Positions 52,001 to 61,075 of a DNA stretch of 64,000 nt are shown piece by piece (the first letter of the stretch is position 1; each line of letters starts with the position of its first letter). The notes below the pieces were generated by a model. That model was not told where the DNA came from. It saw nothing but the letters and a program-made list of their open reading frames with translations, and ran no database searches. The DNA comes from Pseudomonadota bacterium (GTDB lineage Bacteria; Pseudomonadota; Alphaproteobacteria; Rhizobiales; Xanthobacteraceae). The translations under genes and the position numbers were made by a program. The stretch spans positions 1 to 64,000 of the forward strand of contig JAEYRD010000191.1 of the NCBI GenBank assembly GCA_023435725.1. Direction: 5' to 3'.

Positions 52001-52026
52001 TCCCCGAAAAGCGAAAGGCAGGCATC

Positions 52027-52341
52027 ATGGCCCAAGCCACACTCAACCGCCGCGCATTGATCACCGGCCGGGTGCTCAGCACCGACCGTGTCGTGCCGCC
52101 TCCGGGCTGCGAGATCGCCAGCATCATCGTGCAGGCGCGACCCGAGCGCCTGGCCGAGCTGGAGGCCGAGATCATTGCGATTCCCGGCTGCGAGATTCAC
52201 GGCCGCGACGTGCGCGGAAAGCTCGTCGTCGTGACCGAAGCGCCGGACGCCGGCAGCCTCGGCACCATTCTCAACACCATCCAGTCGCTGCCGAACGTCT
52301 ATTCCGCAGCACTCGTCTTCCACGCCATCGAAACCGCCTGA
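52027..52341 (+). CDS. napD: NapA maturation chaperone NapD
   Basis: A 104-residue cytoplasmic chaperone that binds the Tat signal of NapA and holds it until the cofactor is loaded. The fold signature is visible in REVLS-like LITGRVLSTDRVVPPPGCEI, ASIIVQARPERLAELEAEI and LGTILNTIQSLPNVYSAALV. ATG at 52027. It lies 16 bp before napA. Confidence 0.92.
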   Translation: MAQATLNRRALITGRVLSTDRVVPPPGCEIASIIVQARPERLAELEAEIIAIPGCEIHGRDVRGKLVVVTEAPDAGSLGTILNTIQSLPNVYSAALVFHAIETA

Positions 52342-52357
52342 GTCAGGAAGAGCCATT

Positions 52358-54862
52358 ATGACATCGCCAAAGCTCGACCGCCGCCAGATGCTGAAGTTAG
52401 AGGCCGCCGCGATCGCAGCCGCTGCCGCGGGCATGCCGGCACCGGCGCTCGCCGCCAATCTCGTCTCCGAGCGCGACAACAGCGAACTGAAATGGGACAA
52501 GGCCGCCTGCCGCTTCTGCGGCACCGGCTGCTCCGTGATGGTCGCGACCAAGGACAACCGCGTCGTCGCGACGCACGGCGACATCAAGGCCGAGGTCAAT
52601 CGCGGCCTCAACTGCGTCAAGGGCTACTTCCTCTCCAAGATCATGTACGGCCATGATCGCCTGACGCAGCCGATGCTGCGCAAGACGAACGGCAAGTACG
52701 ACAAGAACGGCGACTTCACGCCGGTGTCCTGGACCGAAGCCTTCGACATCATGGAGGCGAAGTGGAAGGAGGCGATGAAGAAGCGCGGGCCGAACGGCGT
52801 CGCCATGTTTGGCTCCGGCCAGTGGACGATCTGGGAAGGTTATGCCGCCTCGAAGCTGTTCAAGGCCGGCTTCCGCACCAACAACATCGACCCCAATGCG
52901 CGGCACTGCATGGCGTCCGCGGTTGCCGGCATGATGCGCACCTTCGGCATCGACGAGCCGGCCGGCTGCTATGACGACATCGAAGCCACCGATGCCTTCG
53001 TGCTGTGGGGCTCGAACATGGCGGAGATGCACCCCATCCTGTGGACGCGCGTGGCGGATCGCCGGCTGTCCGCGCCCCATGTCCGCGTCGCCGTGCTCTC
53101 GACCTTCGAGCACCGCTCGTTCGACCTCGCCGACATCGGCATGGTGTTCGTGCCGCAGACCGACCTCTACATCCTCAACGCCATCGCCAACCACATTATC
53201 AAGACCGGCCGCGTCAACAAGGACTTCGTCAACGCCCATACCATCTTCAGGCGCGGACAGACCGACATCGGCTACGGCCTCCGGCCCGAGCATCCGCTCC
53301 AGAAGAAGGCGACGGGCGCGGCGAAGGCCAACGACTCCACCGAGATGAGCTACGACGAATACGTCAAGTTCGTCTCGGACTACACGCTGGAGAAGGCGGC
53401 GAAAATGTCGGGCGTGCCGCTGAACCGGCTCGAGGCGCTCGCCGAACTCTATGCCGATCCCAAGACCAAGGTGGTCTCGTTCTGGACCATGGGCTTCAAC
53501 CAGCACACCCGCGGCGTCTGGTGCAACAACCTCGTCTACAACATCCATCTGCTCACCGGAAAGATCTCCTCGCCCGGCAACAGCCCGTTCTCGCTCACCG
53601 GCCAGCCCTCGGCCTGCGGCACCGCGCGCGAGGTCGGCACCTTCTCGCACCGCCTGCCGGCCGACATGGTCGTGACCAACAAGGAGCATCGCGACCACGC
53701 CGAACACCTCTGGCTGTTGCCCGAAGGGACTATTCCGGACAAGCCCGGCGCACACGCCGTGCTGCAAAGCCGGATGCTGAAGGACGGCCTGATCAACGCC
53801 TATTGGGTGCAGGTCAACAACAACCTGCAGGCCGGTCCCAATGCCAACGAGGAGACCTACCCGGGCTTCCGCAATCCCGACAATTTCATCGTGGTCTCGG
53901 ACGCCTATCCCTCGGTGACGGCGCTGGCCGCCGACCTGATCCTGCCGACTGCGATGTGGGTGGAGAAGGAAGGCGCCTATGGCAATGCCGAGCGGCGCAC
54001 ACAATTCTGGCACCAGCTCGTCAACGCGCCCGGCGAGGCCAAGTCCGATCTGTGGCAGCTCATGGAGTTCTCCAAGCGCTTCAAGATCGAGGAGGTGTGG
54101 CCGGAGGAGCTGATCGCCAAGAAGCCGGAGGTTCGCGGCAAGACGCTGTTCGACGTGCTCTACAAGAACGGCCAGGTCGACAAGTTTCCGACCTCGGAGA
54201 TCGAGGAAGGCTACGCCAACGAGGAATCCAAGGCATTCGGCTTCTACGTGCAGAAGGGATTGTTCGAGGAGTATGCCTCGTTCGGCCGCGGTCACGGCCA
54301 CGACCTCGCGCCGTTCGAAAGCTATCACCGCGAGCGCGGCCTGCGCTGGCCGGTCGTGAACGGCCAGGAAACGAAATGGCGCTTCCGCGAGGGCAGCGAT
54401 CCCTATGTCAAGAAGGGCACTGACGTGCAGTTCTACGGCTATCCCGACGGCAAGGCGCGCATTTTCGCCCTGCCTTACGAGCCGGCGGCGGAATCGCCCG
54501 ACAACGAATACCCGTTCTGGCTCTCGACCGGCCGCGTGCTGGAGCACTGGCATTCCGGCACCATGACGCGCCGCGTGCCGGAGCTCTACAAAGCGTTCCC
54601 CGAAGCGGTCTGCTTCATGCATCCCGACGATGCACAGGAAGCGAAGATCCGGCGCGGCGACGAGGTGAAGGTGGTGTCCCGTCGCGGCTTCATCCGCGCG
54701 CGCGTCGAGACGCGCGGCCGCGACCGGCCGCCGCGCGGGCTGGTGTTCGTGCCGTGGTTCGACGAATCCAAGCTGATCAACAAGGTGACGCTGGACGCCA
54801 CCGATCCGATCTCGCTGCAAACCGACTACAAGAAATGCGCCGTGCGCATCGAGCGGGTGTAA
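52358..54862 (+). CDS. napA: Periplasmic nitrate reductase catalytic subunit NapA
   Basis: An 834-residue molybdopterin enzyme that reduces nitrate to nitrite in the periplasm. The Tat signal has RRQMLKLE and cleaves after the Ala-rich stretch near residue 32. The [4Fe-4S] cluster cysteines C51, C54, C58 and C86 are present in CRFCGTGCSV and LNCVKG. The bis-MGD region includes NNIDPNARHCMASA, which holds the molybdenum-ligand cysteine, and FNQHTRG. Length and motifs match Bradyrhizobium NapA. No napF, G or H is present, so electrons come through NapC and NapB from quinol. Confidence 0.97.
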   Translation: MTSPKLDRRQMLKLEAAAIAAAAAGMPAPALAANLVSERDNSELKWDKAACRFCGTGCSVMVATKDNRVVATHGDIKAEVNRGLNCVKGYFLSKIMYGHDRLTQPMLRKTNGKYDKNGDFTPVSWTEAFDIMEAKWKEAMKKRGPNGVAMFGSGQWTIWEGYAASKLFKAGFRTNNIDPNARHCMASAVAGMMRTFGIDEPAGCYDDIEATDAFVLWGSNMAEMHPILWTRVADRRLSAPHVRVAVLSTFEHRSFDLADIGMVFVPQTDLYILNAIANHIIKTGRVNKDFVNAHTIFRRGQTDIGYGLRPEHPLQKKATGAAKANDSTEMSYDEYVKFVSDYTLEKAAKMSGVPLNRLEALAELYADPKTKVVSFWTMGFNQHTRGVWCNNLVYNIHLLTGKISSPGNSPFSLTGQPSACGTAREVGTFSHRLPADMVVTNKEHRDHAEHLWLLPEGTIPDKPGAHAVLQSRMLKDGLINAYWVQVNNNLQAGPNANEETYPGFRNPDNFIVVSDAYPSVTALAADLILPTAMWVEKEGAYGNAERRTQFWHQLVNAPGEAKSDLWQLMEFSKRFKIEEVWPEELIAKKPEVRGKTLFDVLYKNGQVDKFPTSEIEEGYANEESKAFGFYVQKGLFEEYASFGRGHGHDLAPFESYHRERGLRWPVVNGQETKWRFREGSDPYVKKGTDVQFYGYPDGKARIFALPYEPAAESPDNEYPFWLSTGRVLEHWHSGTMTRRVPELYKAFPEAVCFMHPDDAQEAKIRRGDEVKVVSRRGFIRARVETRGRDRPPRGLVFVPWFDESKLINKVTLDATDPISLQTDYKKCAVRIERV

Positions 54863-54864
54863 CC

Positions 54865-55335
54865 ATGCTGAAGCGAATTGGAATTGTCCTGCTGGCGCTC
54901 GCGATTGCCGCGGGCACGGGCACGCTGACCGCACAGACCGTGACCTCCGGCCTGCGCGGCCCGACACCGCTCAATGACGAGGGTCCGGCGCCGCCGATGC
55001 TCCCGAACCGCAACACCTCCGAGAAGGAGTCGCGGAACTATCCGGAGCAGCCGCCGGTGATCCCGCATTCGATCGACGGCTACCAGATCGACCTCAACAG
55101 CAACAAGTGCCTGTCCTGCCATGCGCGCGCGCGCACGTCGGAATCGCAGGCACCGATGGTCTCGATCACGCATTTCATGGACCGTGACGGCCAGTTCCTG
55201 GCCTCGATCTCGCCGCGCCGATTCTTCTGCACGGAGTGCCACGTGCCGCAGAACACCGCCACCCCGCCCGTCAGCAACGACTTCACGGACATCGACACGC
55301 TGCTCTCGCGCGCAAGCCCTGGTGGCCGCCGATGA
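54865..55335 (+). CDS. napB: Periplasmic diheme cytochrome NapB
   Basis: A 156-residue diheme c-type cytochrome passing electrons from NapC to NapA. A Sec signal peptide (MLKRIGIVLLALAIAAGTGT, cleavage near residue 23) is followed by two heme sites, CLSCH (82-86) and CTECH (122-126). Axial histidines are in IPHSI (H68) and ITHF (H103). It starts 2 bp after napA, and its stop overlaps the napC start by 4 bp. Confidence 0.95.
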   Translation: MLKRIGIVLLALAIAAGTGTLTAQTVTSGLRGPTPLNDEGPAPPMLPNRNTSEKESRNYPEQPPVIPHSIDGYQIDLNSNKCLSCHARARTSESQAPMVSITHFMDRDGQFLASISPRRFFCTECHVPQNTATPPVSNDFTDIDTLLSRASPGGRR

Positions 55336-55973
55336 CGACGGATGCTGACGAGTCAAAAGCCAAGCGCGGCTTCATCGCGCGAAGCTGGGACTTCGCGCTC
55401 GAGCTCTGGGGCGTGCTGCGGCGTCCGAGCTCGGTCTTCGCGCTCGGCACGCTCGTGCTTGCCGGCTTCATGGCCGGCGTGATCTTCTGGGGCGGCTTCA
55501 ACACCGCGCTGGAACTGACCAATACCGAGAAGTTCTGCACCGGCTGCCACGAGATGAAGGACAACGTCTACGCCGAGCTGAAGTCGACCATCCACTTCAC
55601 CAACCGCTCCGGCGTGCGCGCCACCTGCCCGGATTGCCACGTGCCGCACAACTGGACCGACAAGATCGCGCGCAAGATGCAGGCCTCCAAGGAGGTCTGG
55701 GGCAAGATCTTCGGCACGATAGATACCCGCGAGAAGTTCCAGGATCACCGGCTCGAGCTCGCCGCTCATGAATGGGCTCGCTTCAAGGCCAACGACTCCC
55801 TGGAATGCCGCAACTGCCACAGCGCCGACTCCATGGACATCACCAAGCAGTCGCCGCGGGCCTCGGTGGCGCATCAGCGCTTCCTGTTCACGCGCGAGAA
55901 GACCTGCATCGACTGCCACAAGGGCATTGCGCACCATCTGCCCGACATGCGCGGCGTTCCCGGCTGGCAATAG
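55332..55973 (+). CDS. napC: Membrane tetraheme cytochrome NapC
   Basis: A 213-residue NapC/NirT-family quinol dehydrogenase. One membrane anchor lies at about residues 34-55 (SVFALGTLVLAGFMAGVIFW). Four heme sites follow: CTGCH (69-73), CPDCH (99-103), CRNCH (159-163) and CIDCH (192-196). It oxidises quinol in the inner membrane and delivers electrons to NapB. ATG overlaps the napB stop (ATGA). It ends the operon; a GAGGCCC/GGGCCTC hairpin follows about 20 bp later. Confidence 0.95.
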   Translation: MTTDADESKAKRGFIARSWDFALELWGVLRRPSSVFALGTLVLAGFMAGVIFWGGFNTALELTNTEKFCTGCHEMKDNVYAELKSTIHFTNRSGVRATCPDCHVPHNWTDKIARKMQASKEVWGKIFGTIDTREKFQDHRLELAAHEWARFKANDSLECRNCHSADSMDITKQSPRASVAHQRFLFTREKTCIDCHKGIAHHLPDMRGVPGWQ

Positions 55974-56010
55974 GGCGGTTACGTCTTGGCGAGGCCCGAG
56001 CGAGGGCCTC

Positions 56011-56141
56011 GTCCTTCGAGACGACCGCTTCCAGCGGCCTCCTCAGGATGAGGCTGAGCGGCATCTTTGCCTATCGACATAGCTGCCGCGCACTCCGTCC
56101 TCATCCTGAGGGCCCGCCAAAGGCGGGCGTCTCGAAGGATG
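56011..56141. repeat. Composite inverted repeat (CCTTCGAGACG...CGTCTCGAAGG)
   Basis: CCTTCGAGACG and CCTCAGGATGAGG on the left pair with CCTCATCCTGAGGG and CGTCTCGAAGG on the right, with GCCCGCCAAAGGCGGGC as an internal stem. Same repeat family as 15871-15916. Confidence 0.85.
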
Positions 56142-56253
56142 GGCGGTGGAGAACGGCCTCCAAATGCGATTGCCCTGCGCTTGAACCGGCGGGGCGAATG
56201 GTTAGTTTTGGGGGACGGCGAATCGGTCGATTTCGCCCTTCCTCAAGACAGAC

Positions 56254-57369
56254 ATGGCGACATTCACCCCGCATCAGGACGCCGCGCTCAAGGCCGTCGG
56301 CGACTGGCTCAAGGCAAAACCCGGCCGCAACGGCACGCCGCCGGTCTTCCGCCTGTTCGGTTTTGCCGGCACCGGCAAGACCACGCTGGCGCGGCATATC
56401 GCCGACGGCGTCGACGGTGAGGTGAAGTTTGCCGCCTTCACCGGCAAGGCCGCGCTGGTCATGCGCAACAAGGGTTGCGACGACGCCTCCACCATCCACT
56501 CCCTGATCTACCGCGCCCGCGAATCCGGCGAGGAGCAGCCGAGCTTCGAGCTGTGGGACGACGCACCCGCCTCGAAAGCCAAGCTGATCGTGATCGACGA
56601 ATGCTCGATGGTCGACGCCGAACTCGGCCGCGACCTGATGTCGTTCGACTGCCCCCTGCTCGTGCTCGGCGACCCCGCGCAGCTGCCGCCGATCCAGGGC
56701 GGCGGCTTCTTCACCAATACCGAGCCCGACGCGATGCTGACCGAAGTCCACCGCCAGGCGCAGGACGACCCGATCGTGCGGATGTCGATGGACGTCCGCG
56801 AAGGCCGCGAGCTCGATATCGGCCGCTACGGCGACAGCGAGGTGGTCTCCCGGAGGGAGCTCGACCCCGGCCGCGTCATGGGCGCCGACCAGGTCCTGGT
56901 CGGCCGCAACAACACCCGCCGCGCCTACAACATGCGCGTGCGCCAGCGCCAGAACATCGAGGACCAGTTTCCGGTCGCCGGCGACAAACTGGTGTGCCTG
57001 CGCAACAACCGCAAGAAGGGCCTGTTCAACGGCGGGCTGTGGCGCGTGAAGTCGCGCAACACCTCGCGCTCGAAGTCGCGCATCCTCAGCATGCGGCTGT
57101 CGCCGGACGAGGATTTCGGGCACAAGGTGACGAAGGTCTCGGTGCGCGCAGATTGCTTCGAGGGCGGCATCGAGCAGATCGCCTGGGAGCAGCGCAAGCC
57201 CTATGACGAGTTCGATTACGGCTACGTGCTGACCGTGCACAAGTCGCAGGGCTCGCAATGGGACGACGTCGTGCTGTTCGACGAGAGCTTTGCGTTCCAG
57301 GACTCCAGGGCACGGTGGCTGTACACGGGTATCACGCGCGCGGCGAAGCGGCTGAGCGTGGTCGTGTGA
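56254..57369 (+). CDS. RecD-like SF1B ATP-dependent helicase
   Basis: A 371-residue AAA-type ATPase with helicase motifs. FRLFGFAGTGKTTLAR is Walker A, KLIVIDECSMVD Walker B (DECS), LVLGDPAQLPPI motif III, and the C-terminal UvrD_C_2 part has YVLTVHKSQGSQWDDVVLFDES and RWLYTGITRAAKRL. It is short compared with RecD2 (no long N-terminal domain) and resembles phage Dda-type or stand-alone RecD-like helicases. It acts on DNA in repair or recombination. Monocistronic; no RecB or RecC nearby. Confidence 0.88.
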   Translation: MATFTPHQDAALKAVGDWLKAKPGRNGTPPVFRLFGFAGTGKTTLARHIADGVDGEVKFAAFTGKAALVMRNKGCDDASTIHSLIYRARESGEEQPSFELWDDAPASKAKLIVIDECSMVDAELGRDLMSFDCPLLVLGDPAQLPPIQGGGFFTNTEPDAMLTEVHRQAQDDPIVRMSMDVREGRELDIGRYGDSEVVSRRELDPGRVMGADQVLVGRNNTRRAYNMRVRQRQNIEDQFPVAGDKLVCLRNNRKKGLFNGGLWRVKSRNTSRSKSRILSMRLSPDEDFGHKVTKVSVRADCFEGGIEQIAWEQRKPYDEFDYGYVLTVHKSQGSQWDDVVLFDESFAFQDSRARWLYTGITRAAKRLSVVV

Positions 57370-57395
57370 GAGCGTCCAAAGTCCGACCAACGCAA

Positions 57396-58253
57396 TCAAG
57401 GTTGCGGACCCGATAGACCCGGCTCGCGCTCGGCCCGGAAAACATTGCTATAGAGATTTGCGATCCATTGCCGACCGCTCGCGGTGATGTTGAGATAGCG
57501 TATCGCGGCCTGAATCTGTGGAGCAACGTTATTCCAGTAAAACTGCGGATACTTGTAGACGACGTCTGCAGGCGTATCATAGCCGAGCTTCTTGTTTAAA
57601 CCGATTTCCTCAAACTCGTGAAACAGAGCATTCGACTTTCTCAGGTAGTTGGGATCGCCGAGCTGACCGATAAGGTCGGCGGCGCGCAGCAACATGCCCT
57701 CCTCTTCCATCAAATTGTCGATTGAGGAGTCCGAATAGGGAAAGCGCGTAAACTCTATGGCCCGGGCAATTCGGCTTGCGTCGATCTCTTCGACGTCGTC
57801 GAGGCGTTCCAGGACGAACAATTTCGAGCGGTCCACATGATAGGGCGCGAGCGCGGCGTCGGAGGCCCCCCTCGGGAGCCGAACCATGCGACCAGTCAGA
57901 TCTGCGACATAGGAGTCGTCGCTATCGCCTTGAATGACCCCGCGCACATACCCGATGTCATGGGTCAGGCACGCCAGGGTGAAATTCGCATAGTCGGCGA
58001 CTGTGGTTGGCCGCAACAGCATCCGCCCCATCATGATATCGTGCCCGGCCAGAGTCACGAGCATCGAGTGCTCTATGTTGTGATACAGGGCGTCGCTGTT
58101 GCCAATGCACTCCAATGTGAGCCTGGCCGCAAAGGGAAGAATTTCGGCCAGGCGGGCATGCGAATAGCCAAACCGATCTCGTGTATCCGAGGTCAAGAAC
58201 GATGCTAAAGTCTGCGCTACCAGTTCTGGAATTGTGATCATCTGAACACCCAT
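57396..58253 (-). CDS. HD-domain metal-dependent phosphohydrolase
   Basis: A 285-residue protein with an HD-type phosphohydrolase core: YHNIEHSMLVTLAGHD carries the first metal histidines, and LACLTHDIGYVRG the HD pair. Such domains hydrolyse nucleotides or cyclic nucleotides. A further region (RFPYSDSSIDNLMEEEGMLLRAADLIGQ) fits the all-helical fold. The start is ATG at 58253; an ATG at 58241 (MITIPELVAQ) is also possible. It is convergent with the helicase gene and lies 75 bp from the caspase-like gene on the same strand. Substrate unknown. Confidence 0.82.
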   Translation of the reverse strand: MGVQMITIPELVAQTLASFLTSDTRDRFGYSHARLAEILPFAARLTLECIGNSDALYHNIEHSMLVTLAGHDIMMGRMLLRPTTVADYANFTLACLTHDIGYVRGVIQGDSDDSYVADLTGRMVRLPRGASDAALAPYHVDRSKLFVLERLDDVEEIDASRIARAIEFTRFPYSDSSIDNLMEEEGMLLRAADLIGQLGDPNYLRKSNALFHEFEEIGLNKKLGYDTPADVVYKYPQFYWNNVAPQIQAAIRYLNITASGRQWIANLYSNVFRAEREPGLSGPQP

Positions 58254-58382
58254 CTCAGTGTGCGCTGCGGGTTCTGACAAGCTCCTTTGTTGCCCCTTAA
58301 ATAGCACATCGCGGCTCTCCGGGTCGGTGAATGTTCACGTCCGTACGGAATCCGACCTCACCGGTCGGCCGGCGCGCAGCCG

Positions 58383-60080
58383 TCACTTCCCCGCGACGAA
58401 GTAAAAGTCCTCGCGTCCCGGCGGCGAGCCGTAGGTGAACGGCTGCTGCTCGTGCCTGGTCGCGGACCAGACGTCGTCGCGGACGATGTCGAACAGCTTG
58501 CGGATCTCGACGCGCGGCACCTTGATCTCGCGGGCGAGCGCGGTGGCGAAGGGGCTGTCGGCGCCGCCGTCGCCGTCCATCGCGGTCTCGCCGTGCTTGG
58601 CGGCGTAGACCACCATGAAGCCGGCGCCGGGCTCGATGTTGGAAAAGCCCTTGTCGACCAGCTTAAGCGACAGCGTGCGCTGCATGGTCGGCGCGAACGG
58701 ATTGTCGCGGCACGCGTCCAGCATCACCAGGCGCACCTTGCGCGCGGCACCGACGGCGGCGATCACCTGCTCGAGCGCGACGGCCTCGGTCTCGGCGTCC
58801 TTGTCGGCGGTGAGTTTTGCGTCGACCGGCACGAGATAGTTCACGCCGCCGATCTCGAAACCGTGCCCGGCATAATAGACCACGGCCCAATCGGCCTTTT
58901 CCGCTTCATCGGCGAAAGCCTGCAGCGTCTGGAAGAACTTGTCGCGGGTGAGGTCGCTGACCGACATCACCGTCTGGAATCCGAGATCCTTCAGCACGCC
59001 AGCGATCAGCTTCGAATCGCGCGGAGGATTGGGCAATGCGTGGACGTTCTTGTAGGCGCCGTTGCCGATCACCAGCGCGACGCGGCGCGTGCTCGGCCCG
59101 GCCGGCACCTGCGGCGTGAGCGCGGCGAGCCGCTCCTGCGCCTTGGCGCGGGCGCGCGCGACGTCGAGCTCGTCGAACCTCGTCAGCGAATAGGCCGCCG
59201 AGCGGTAGTCGGCGCGCGCCTGGGCAAGATCGTGCCTGCGCTCGTAGATCTGGCCGCGGCCGGAATGGGCGCGCACATTGTTCGGGTTGATCTGGATGAC
59301 CGTGTTGTAGTCCTTCAGCGCGGCATCGAGGTCGCCCTTCATCATGTTGACGTCGCCGCGATTGTTGATCGCAAAGGTGTTCTTCGGCTGCTTCTGGATC
59401 AGGCCATCGCAGTCGGCGAGGGCCCGGTCATATTTGCCCATCATGCCGTAGGTGATGCAGCGATTGGCCGCGATCTGCGGCGCGGCCGGGTCGATCTTCT
59501 CGGCTTCCGCAAAGTCGGCAATCGCGCCGTCGAAGTCCTTGTTCAGCGTGCGCAGGCGGGCGCGGTTGGTCCAGCCGAGCAGGAATTTCGGCGTGTATTT
59601 GATCGACAGGCTGAAGTCGTCGAGCGCACTTTGCAGCGCGCCTCTGCGCAGCTGGATGGTCCCGCGATTGTTGTAGGCAAAGCCGAAATTCGCGCGCTTC
59701 TGGATGGCGAGATTGTAGTCGGCCATCGCGAGATCGTCCTCGCCCTTGCGCTCATGGGCGAGGCCGCGCAGGTTGATGGCGCCGACATTGTCGGCATCGA
59801 GATCGATGGCGGACGACAGCGCCTCGATCGCGCGGTCATAGTCGCGCTTGTTGATCAGCGCGTTACCGCGCACGACGAGCGCGAGTGACTTGTCCTTGCC
59901 GCTGACCTTGTCGGCCTTCAACAGGTTCTCGCAGGCCGTCGCACGGGCCTGGGCTTCCGCCTGACGGTCACGGCAAACGGTGAGATCGTCGGCGGCTTGC
60001 GGATCGGCCGTGGCGATGGAGGTGCAGGCGGCCAGGATAGCGAGGAGGACGGCGAGGGTCAGGGGAACGACGCGCAGCAT
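58383..60080 (-). CDS. TPR repeat and caspase-like (peptidase C14) protein
   Basis: A 565-residue protein. The N-terminal signal MLRVVPLTLAVLLAILAAC contains a lipobox (LAAC), so it may be an anchored lipoprotein. TPR repeats span about residues 60-300 (DYDRAIEALSSAIDLDADN, GDLDAALKDYNTVIQINPNN). A C-terminal caspase domain starts at about 330 (RVALVIGNGAYKNVHALPNP), with the catalytic His in YYAGHGFE (H406) and Cys in LDACRDNPF (C457). Prokaryotic caspase homologues (orthocaspases) cleave after basic residues. The full dyad suggests activity. No toxin or effector partner is obvious next to it. Confidence 0.88.
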   Translation of the reverse strand: MLRVVPLTLAVLLAILAACTSIATADPQAADDLTVCRDRQAEAQARATACENLLKADKVSGKDKSLALVVRGNALINKRDYDRAIEALSSAIDLDADNVGAINLRGLAHERKGEDDLAMADYNLAIQKRANFGFAYNNRGTIQLRRGALQSALDDFSLSIKYTPKFLLGWTNRARLRTLNKDFDGAIADFAEAEKIDPAAPQIAANRCITYGMMGKYDRALADCDGLIQKQPKNTFAINNRGDVNMMKGDLDAALKDYNTVIQINPNNVRAHSGRGQIYERRHDLAQARADYRSAAYSLTRFDELDVARARAKAQERLAALTPQVPAGPSTRRVALVIGNGAYKNVHALPNPPRDSKLIAGVLKDLGFQTVMSVSDLTRDKFFQTLQAFADEAEKADWAVVYYAGHGFEIGGVNYLVPVDAKLTADKDAETEAVALEQVIAAVGAARKVRLVMLDACRDNPFAPTMQRTLSLKLVDKGFSNIEPGAGFMVVYAAKHGETAMDGDGGADSPFATALAREIKVPRVEIRKLFDIVRDDVWSATRHEQQPFTYGSPPGREDFYFVAGK

Positions 60081-60339
60081 GTTGTCAGATCAGCTCCAGC
60101 CACCACATTTCCAAGTCGATCATCGATCGCGCGGGTTCATCTAGCGCGGAGTTCCCGGCCTCGCCAAGCCGCGCTGGCGTCGCGCCATCCGGAGCGGCTT
60201 TTTTCACAGGCTCGTGTTCGTCCTCGCGTAACAATCGCCGCCCGTGCCCGTATCTCAGACGATGCGAAAACGCGGCCGGGCAGGCTGTTCGCCCGGCCCC
60301 GGCCGCCCTAGACTGTCAGCCTTCCGAAAAGGATCCGCC

Positions 60340-61044
60340 ATGCGCCGACCTGCCCTGCTGTCCCTGCTCGCCGCAACCACCGCCCTGACGCTGGCCCTGA
60401 CCGCGCCGACGCGGGCCGCGGAGGATGCGGTCGTGATCCCCGCCCCCACCACGGATGCAGCGCCCGCAAGCGGGATCCAGACCGCGGTGGTCGCCGGCGG
60501 CTGCTTCTGGGGTGTGCAGGGCGTGTTCCAGCACACCGCAGGCGTCGTCAACGCAGTCTCCGGCTATGCCGGCGGCACCAAGGCGACTGCCGACTATCAG
60601 ACTGTCTCGAGCGGCCGAACGGGCCACGCCGAGTCGGTCGAGATCAAGTACGACCCCAGGAAGATCTCCTACGGCAAGATCCTCCAGATCTACTTCTCGG
60701 TGGTGCACGACCCGACCCAGCTCAACCGCCAGGGCCCGGACGTCGGCACACAATATCGCTCGGCGATCTTCACCACCTCGGACGAGCAGAAGAAGGTGGC
60801 GGAGGCCTATATCGCCCAGCTCAACGGCGCGAAGGTGTTCAGCAAGCCGATCGTGACCAAGGTTGGCGCGCTGGAAGCGTTCTACCCGGCAGAGGCCTAT
60901 CACCAGGACTATCTGACGCTGCACCCGACCCAGCCCTACATCGCGTACAACGACATCCCGAAGGTCGAGAACCTGAAAAAACTGTTCGCGGATAACTACA
61001 TTGAGAAGCCGACGCTGGTGAGTACCAGCAAGGCCACCAACTGA
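60340..61044 (+). CDS. msrA: Exported peptide methionine-(S)-sulfoxide reductase
   Basis: A 234-residue MsrA with a signal peptide (MRRPALLSLLAATTALTLAL, cleavage near residue 26), so the reductase works in the periplasm. The active-site motif is GGCFWGVQ (nucleophile C55), with VSGYAGGTKATADYQTVSSG and FSVVHDPTQLNRQGPDVGTQYRS, as in the family. Resolving cysteines near the C-terminus are not seen, so recycling differs from E. coli MsrA. ATG at 60340. It lies 31 bp upstream of msrB. Confidence 0.93.
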   Translation: MRRPALLSLLAATTALTLALTAPTRAAEDAVVIPAPTTDAAPASGIQTAVVAGGCFWGVQGVFQHTAGVVNAVSGYAGGTKATADYQTVSSGRTGHAESVEIKYDPRKISYGKILQIYFSVVHDPTQLNRQGPDVGTQYRSAIFTTSDEQKKVAEAYIAQLNGAKVFSKPIVTKVGALEAFYPAEAYHQDYLTLHPTQPYIAYNDIPKVENLKKLFADNYIEKPTLVSTSKATN

Positions 61045-61075
61045 TCGCGAGATTCACGGAAACAACGGGAGACCC

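Noticed and set aside
52397..54967. An 856-codon open frame antisense to napA
   Set aside because: It lies wholly opposite an intact, motif-complete napA. Long antisense frames are expected with strong GC bias at third positions, and its translation has no recognisable domain.
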